From Amoebidium appalachense (lineage: Eukaryota > Ichthyosporea), in NCBI GenBank assembly GCA_963693365.1, contig CAVNZM010000001.1, positions 434,001-498,000 on the forward strand: 64,000 nt of DNA, read 5' to 3'. Shown one piece after another: positions 58,062 to 64,000 of the stretch (the first letter of the stretch is position 1; each line of letters starts with the position of its first letter). Below the pieces are notes generated by a model. The model did not search any database. It was not told where the DNA came from and saw only the letters and a program-made list of their open reading frames with translations. Position numbers and translations under genes: made by a program.

Positions 58062-58779
58062 ATGTGCCCCCCCCCCCCCCCCCCCCCCCCCCGTTCATCT
58101 ACAGTGGTCTTCAAGTAGGTTGGGGCCCCGGCCAGTGGTCTACACATCACCGTGTAGGGACACCTCCCAACGAAAGTCTACTGCTGTCTTCATCGATCTT
58201 CAGTGTGTGCATCTTCAGTGGGGAATTCTTTCTCCACCATCCGTCGTTTACTTATATACCACTATAATTATATATTGGTTTTCTTTTATATTCGACTTAT
58301 GTATATGTCGAACTGGGATGGCGTCCGAATATAAATAAATATCTATAGCCATGGCGTGCTGGTTGACTGCCAGTCTAAACCTAGTCCTCGGGATGTACCT
58401 TCCCCGTGTCTTAACTGGTTGACCACCAGTAGTATAAATCAGTCCACAAGATGTTCATGCCTTGTGTTTATCTGGGTGGTCCCCAGTATAAAACATTAGC
58501 CACCAACACGTCACACATACACTAGTGTTTTCTTATATATATATATCGTCGTGGCTACCGTCATGTTCCGAGTCTTCCGAGGCAACCGTCGTTGTGTGCT
58601 TCTTCCGTTTTGGTTTTCTTCCCCGACTTGCCCCTTCAAGTCTTCTCCATTTGTCTTCTCGAGTGGGGAAACTTGACTGTGACGTCACAGCACCTGCTTC
58701 TACAAGCGTGTGAGTATTGACATCAACAGTCACATCAACAAACTTCACGAGAACCCAACTTCCAACCCTTGAGTGGGGA
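58062..58779 (+). other. copia-2 3' non-coding region
   Basis: After a C run (58067-58092) the region holds three diverged units of about 57 bp at 58356-58503 with the core CTGGTTGAC-x-CCAGT-x-TAAA. It ends in the polypurine tract TTGAGTGGGGA directly before the LTR. Confidence 0.7.
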
Positions 58780-59585
58780 TGTCATCTTCCCATGATTAAC
58801 GGCAAGACTTAGAATTTGAATTTTTATACATGTTTATTAGTTTGTTGTAGTTTGTTTCCTTTTCCCTTTTCCTTTCTTTCTTTCTTTCTTTCCTTTCCGT
58901 TTCCGTGTATCATAATGCACAAATATCTTAGATCTGTGTACACATCGAGCTATTTAGCCCGCGCACACGTATTGTTGTTTGCGTCAATGTCTAAATAAGT
59001 TTTCCAATCAGATCTCGTTATATTTTCCCAAACATAGTAACCTACATTCCTCATTAATTCTATTCGATTCCTTTCCCATTCCATTCCTTTCTATCCTCAT
59101 TCCTTTTGCTTCTTTTCCCACGACGTAGCATTGCTGTATGTTCCCCAATTATTAGGAATACTTATATTTAGACGTGTTATGTTAAGAACATGTATAAATA
59201 TTGATGTGAACTAATAGATACATCAGTGGTTTCATTTTGTTAAATGTTTCCGTACTTTTATTAGAAGATTTCTTTCATTAGGAAATTGCGTTTTATCTTC
59301 TATGTGTCGACAGGCATTTCGATCAATTTATTTTACTCTCATAGTTTTCGTCTTTCTGATTGGATAATAGAGTTTTTGTTCTTTTGATTGGGTTATCGAT
59401 TTCACATTCCTGAGTATAAAAGGAACTTCATCTTGAAATAAATATCAAGCAGTTGAATTCATTTCCTATGGTTCCAGAAATCGTTCCACCTCTCCGGTTG
59501 TGTTTCTCCCGTGTGTCTCTGTGTTGTGTATAACATAACACCCATCTGTGCTCTCTGCTTCTCCGTTTACCCACACAAAACAACA
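58780..59585 (+). repeat. copia-2 3' LTR
   Basis: Starts TGTCATCTTCCC and ends CAAAACAACA; collinear with 52049-52856. Confidence 0.9.
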
Positions 59586-61350
59586 GAGGGAGGGGGGGAG
59601 GGGGGGTACGACCAGGGTGGACTCCGTTTTTAACTACTCCTTCCCCCCCCCCCCCCCCCCCCCCCCTTTCATATTCAAAAATCCCTAGCGAGCTGCACCA
59701 ACCAATTCATTGCATGGGCAGGCAACCGGTCAACCTGTCCTCCCCAAGGTGGTGGGATATGTGGGCCATGTGTCACCACTTGCTGCACAATTGCAGCCGT
59801 AAGGTGAGGGTCAGCAGAAGCAGGCTGGAATTTGCAGGCATTGCCCGGACCCACGCAGGGCCCCGGCCTGTGCGCCATAGCAGGGCTGGATGTCCCGACA
59901 CACCGGTTTAGAAAGAAGGGATTTGGGCGTGTTGCAAAAAGGGTTCGTATGAAAAAGAGATACGGTCATGTAGGTTTGATCGGACAAATTGCTTGGAAAC
60001 AGTGATTTGCTCGTAACGGGAAGGTATCCGGTGTAACACTCTATAGCTAGTGCAAGAATTCATGCTCAAAGTCGGACACCTCCTTTCTCACGGTTCCTAG
60101 GCCTGTGCGATTTTAAGTCCAGCTGGTCTGAGGCTAAAACCTTGAGTATGGGTATTGTCACGTAGGGCCTATTGTTTGTCGTTGCAGTCCCCCCCCCCCC
60201 CCCCCCCCCCACCACCACCACCCACAGACACACACATACACACACACGCACACATACACACACAAACGGACACATTCCCCCCCCCCCCCCCCCCCCACCC
60301 CACCCCCCCCTCCCCTCCCCCCCACTTGCCCCTTGTCCTTGCCAGGCTTCAACGGCACAAGGGTTGTACGCCGTGGTTACGGGAGCCTCGGAGCGGATAT
60401 GTGTGTCTCGCTCTGCCTGCCGTCGTGAAAGTCCTCTACACACACACACACACATTCTTGCTTACCGATGTAAAACGAGCTATTTATCAAGCCCCTAGTA
60501 GTAGTACCCTCAGTGTCTGCAGTTCAGCAGCAGCAGCTGCTTGTTTTGTGTGATGTTTCTCCGTCAATTTGAGCCATTTCACTAGATCGTGCACGTTCTG
60601 ACAACCAAACGGTGGTGAGCATTGAGAAGAATTTATTAAGAGTGTAATCGACCCATGGAAGCTGTGCATCACCAGAAATGAAGTTGGAGTTGTATCAGGC
60701 AGTCTCGCTGTACAATAAAAAAAGAGAGAACCGTTCGAGTGAGAGAGCTCCATGCAGGGCGGTGTTGTATAGTATGATCGTGTGTCCGTGACAAACAATA
60801 TATTTGTAAATGAACGGGGTTGACTAGACCACGCTTTGCTAAGTTACGTGCTAGTCCTACTTACACCTAGTAAGCCGAGCACACTGAGTGAGCTCTGAAG
60901 CCCCCGACATGCCCTTATATCGGAGCTCGCACAGCGGCTCAGACATGCGCATCGGTATGTCCTTTTTGGCTACGAGAGCCAATCACATACGGTTCACGGT
61001 TCTGTCCCATGGCTATCAGGGTTCCAATAAACTTAGTGAGCCAATCGGGTGACAGTACTTGACTATCGATGCATTCCACAGTCATACCTCACGGCTACTT
61101 GCATATTTTCCCATGATAAAACTATAACTTAACGCTCATGGTTCCTCTACTACGTGTCGGTCCCATGTGACTATTATATCTGTTTTCCCATGAATAATCC
61201 TGCAAGCTGCACGTGCACATATGTTTAACTCCATGCTCATGCGCACAAGACTGGGGGGGACATGCATACTGGCCTACCTAAGATCAAACACAGTGGTATA
61301 TATACATGTACACGTGTGCGTATATCTCAACCTGTGTACATCCATACTAG
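59586..61350. other. Region right of copia-2, possible decayed or unidentified exons
   Basis: It contains C runs (59643-59667, 60189-60210, 60277-60296). Minus-strand open stretches without obvious repeats occur at 59875-59675 (ending AMNWLVQLARDF, stop) and 60712-60487 (SFHGSITLLINSS, FGCQNVHDLVKWLKLTEKHH, stop). Both could be terminal exons of a minus-strand gene, but I recognise no family and cannot join them in phase. Confidence 0.3.
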
Positions 61351-61953
61351 ATATCGCCGGCTAAGGGGAACACCCAAGCAAACGGTAACATCAACATCCC
61401 ACCCAAATACGAGAGGGTGTATTTCAAAGTCAAGCACGGCAGACGCCCACACAGGGCCATGTGGTCCATCTTCAAGGCTCTCGGCTTCTGGTGCTCTCGC
61501 ATCCTTTGTCTGTCCTTCATTGGATACGATGTGCTGGAAGTAGCAGTACGGGGCGACTATAACCGTGCGTTCATCCGTGACGCGACAAAGGGGTGTGGAA
61601 GCTTCTTCACCCACCCCCCAAGCTACGACCCATGCGCGCCGGAAAACATTCAGAAAGCAGACAAAGAACGTAAAGTGTCTGCTAAGAATGCGTGCGCCAC
61701 ACGTTGTCGTGTACGCATCAGCAAGGCAAAAGAGTTCCTCGCAAAGTTGGAAAACGATGCTACGAGCGTGATAGACACGGACACGAAGGAACCAATGTTT
61801 TCTGGTGAGAAACTGCTCGAGCGCAAACGCCGATGCGAGATGGAAATCGAGCTCTTCTGCGAACTGTTCGCGCTGGCGGAAGGTCGTGCATACGACCCCG
61901 TAAGCGACAAGTGGGAACCAACCCCACAGGTGTCGGACCAAACCGATGCCTAA
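61351..61953 (+). pseudogene. LINE-A ORF1, C-terminal part
   Basis: An open frame with no start shown, to TAA at 61951-61953. It encodes YERVYFKVKHGRRPHR, a Cys-containing middle and a Lys/Glu-rich helical end. Position and partial pattern match LINE-B ORF1; no zinc knuckle is present. Its last 8 bases overlap the ORF2 start (ATGCCTAA). Confidence 0.65.
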
Positions 61954-63409
61954 TTTATCCTTCTTCTTCTGGAATGCTCGGACACTGGGCCCCCAAAAGG
62001 GCCTCCCCCCCGGGACACTCGACGATAAAATCAGCTACATACAACAACAGACAAACAACCACACGTTTACAGTGATTTGCGAAACACAGTTTAAAAACCA
62101 CCACAAATTCAACACTACATTGGTCGACACATCCACACACCCCGGTTACGCGAAAAACCGAGGCATTATTGTACTTGCCGCGCCACACGTGAGAGTGAAG
62201 TGCAAACCGGTAGCAAAAACGGAATTCTCGGTTTCTATAGAGTTTCTTTCTAATGTTTTTACTTTTGTATATTACCCACCATCTATGTCGGTTGTCGAAT
62301 TGACTCACGAGTTGTCACAGTTAACTTACCAATGTCCACTGTTATTTTAGGTGATTTTAACACGCGATTCCACCACACAGACACACTGCAAGTGAGTGTC
62401 GGGTACCCATCTAAGCCCCCGGAGCGTGCTATCCCTTTAGCAAGGTATGTCCAAAGTCACACTTTGCGGTTCCCTCAAATATCCCATGCCCACAACACCG
62501 ACTGGGGAGTGGCCTTTTGGCCATCAACCATGTCAAAACTCTCTCTCCCTCCTAACCTCTCTAGGTCATCTGACCACTCTCCTATCCTTTTCCTACCTAA
62601 GATCTCCCTTGATCTGCTCCCCCCTCCTCCTCCCACCTTTCGCCTTCGTCTATCCCAGCTTAAGTCACAGTGGGGTAGAGTTGATGTATGTATATGCTAT
62701 GCAACGAAACACCCTATATATATGCGCCTATTAGAATCTGCACAAGCCAGACCAGATTCACATCTCGTACTAGATACATGCACTAACTTTATTGTTGATG
62801 ATTTGATAGATCTCGGTGATTATGCTGGCGGTGGTAGGAAGGAATATCCCGATGCTCTCTTGTTACCAAACACCACTCCCGCTAGACTAGGTGAACCCCT
62901 ATCTCAAAAGGAAAGCTTGCGCCGGCTTGCTAGTATGAATCGATTTGGCCCCCCTGCTCGTATTATTGGTGATACCACTGGAGACCCCCTCATAGACTCT
63001 GATAAGTATTTCTCGGAACTGTTTAAAGATAGGACCCCCGCTCAGAAACCTATTGTGTGGCCTGTAGACCCATCTATCCCCATAGAATCGATCCTCCCCT
63101 TTTTCAGTCCCGATGCCATATGGTCTCTGATATCTAGTTATAGCTCTAGTAAGTCTTGTGGACCTGATGGACTCCCTGCTGGGTTTCTTAAAATCCTTGT
63201 TCCCTCCTACTTACAAAAGGAAAGTGATCGTGCTATTAAACCTGATCTTACTATCATGTTAAGCTCTCTCTTTTCTTGGTGTGTTAAATGTGGACATGTC
63301 CCGTCATCTTGGTTAGATACCTTAGTGATCCCCATAGTTAAGAAGGACTCTGAGGGCCCCATATCATCCTTTCGCCCCATTACACTAACCCAGGTTGTTC
63401 GTAGATTCT
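61946..63409 (+). pseudogene. LINE-A ORF2, endonuclease and linker, frameshifted
   Basis: ATG at 61946 begins PNLSFFFWNART, with the catalytic Glu in ICETQ. A one-base shift near 62335-62345 breaks the frame; the rest continues LGDFNTRF, NTDWGVAFW, SSDHSPILF, then LSQLKSQWGRVDV, SKSCGPDGLPAG and SSFRPITLTQVVRRF. These are the motifs of an AP-like endonuclease and the first RT blocks. The element is broken off before the catalytic RT box. Confidence 0.9.
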
Positions 63410-64000
63410 GTCGTATCCTAATGTATATGTACTAGAGACGCGGCACTCTACTAAGTGTACACACACGAAAAGGAACGAACGTGTACGGAAAAACGGTAAA
63501 GTTTATTTAGACCAGGCTCCGACGGGCAAACTTAGATCCGTACGGAATGAGGCTAAGTCACAACTGAGGCCATCAAGGCCGTGCCCTCAAAGATCATCAT
63601 CACCTGGCCCCCTACGATGCCACATTCCAAACATTCCGATCTACTTTTATCGTGCGCCTGCACGAGCTAAGTCGATCTACTCAACTAATTATTTATTTAT
63701 CCATGTCTCACCCCTCACCCTCCCCCTAGTGGCACCGCAGAGTCTAAATCTACATTTCATACTATCCTCCCCCCCCTCCCTCCCCCCCTTTCCTCTACAT
63801 CTAAATATATAAATACGTTTGGCAACATACCCTATCAAACCTTGCCAATACTTACAAAAGGGCTTCTGCCCGAACAATCACATTCCTAAGTCCTCCTACG
63901 ATCTATCCTACACACTAATTAGAATTCTATTGGTCGGCTGTCCCGGCTGACGTGGTCCAATGCCCTGCGCCGGCAGAGGCAAGATGCACGCAGCTGTACA
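63410..64000. other. Unassigned sequence after LINE-A copy A5
   Basis: It begins TG at the LINE breakpoint, which would suit an LTR start, and has C-rich stretches at 63760-63800. No second copy, end or coding region is visible before the window ends. Confidence 0.3.

Larger units (their letters stand above)
52049..59585 (+). mobile_element. copia-2: LTR retrotransposon with both LTRs, interrupted
   Basis: Two LTRs of about 807 bp (52049-52856 and 58780-59585) in direct orientation, both TG...CA, enclose a gag start, an insertion (53160 to about 56580), the end of a Ty1/copia-type pol and a polypurine tract before the 3' LTR. The LTRs differ at scattered bases, so it is not a new insertion. 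Protease, integrase and the start of RT are missing. Confidence 0.9.
61351..63409 (+). mobile_element. LINE-A copy A5, carrying the ORF1 end and the ORF2 start
   Basis: It supplies the 5' part of LINE-A missing elsewhere: the end of ORF1, the endonuclease and the linker up to the RT block QVVRRF. It stops matching other copies at 63409, where new sequence beginning TGTCG starts. The 5' limit is uncertain; the frame is open from 61351. Confidence 0.85.

Overview
The window is nuclear DNA from a eukaryote, most likely a free-living protist. Three host genes have spliceosomal GT-AG introns. Coding exons are 50-710 bp, and introns of 0.3-2.2 kb are packed with poly-C/poly-G runs, CA/GT and GA microsatellites and short interspersed repeats. 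Stops in the genes and elements are TAA, TAG and TGA, so the code looks standard. I cannot name the lineage. No rRNA, tRNA or CRISPR array is visible.

Layout. 1-2.5 kb: the end of an LTR (LTR-3) joined to a LINE fragment (LINE-A, copy A1). 3.1-5 kb: the 3' exons of an unidentified minus-strand gene with a charged nuclear-type tail. 5925-6424: a 500-N assembly gap. 6.4-16.5 kb: a minus-strand LINE-A (A3) split by a complete pogo/Tigger-type DNA transposon (8169-11172) and a nearly full-length second LINE (LINE-B, 11187-15779). 17.9-31.3 kb: a complete minus-strand CCT4 gene (TRiC/CCT chaperonin delta subunit) in 14 exons, 529 aa. 31.9-33.5 kb: a third, 5'-truncated LINE-A (A4). 34.2-38.6 kb: a minus-strand platelet-activating-factor acetylhydrolase-like gene in 4 predicted exons with its whole catalytic triad. 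38.7-39 kb: a foldback element. 42.5-49.1 kb: a plus-strand gene with seven tandem 18-residue Cys/His zinc-binding-like repeats. 49.3-49.9 kb: a second foldback element. 50.4-59.6 kb: stacked retroelements, namely a LINE-B relic, an LTR-3 copy, and a copia element (copia-2) interrupted by a second copia (copia-1), which is itself interrupted by a solo LTR-3. 61.4-63.4 kb: another LINE-A fragment (A5) carrying ORF1/ORF2.

The most interesting signal is in the introns. A repeat of about 120-300 bp (family I) and a second family (family II) recur in introns of all three annotated host genes, and every copy I could orient lies in the sense direction of its gene and ends in a poly-C tract. Two 155-bp copies in unrelated genes (27540-27694 in CCT4, 34882-35036 in the acetylhydrolase gene) differ at one base. 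Several copies abut splice sites. This fits introner-like elements, or another transcription-oriented intronic mobile repeat. The host genes are otherwise separate housekeeping or unknown functions and do not form one pathway; most of the rest of the window is transposable elements.
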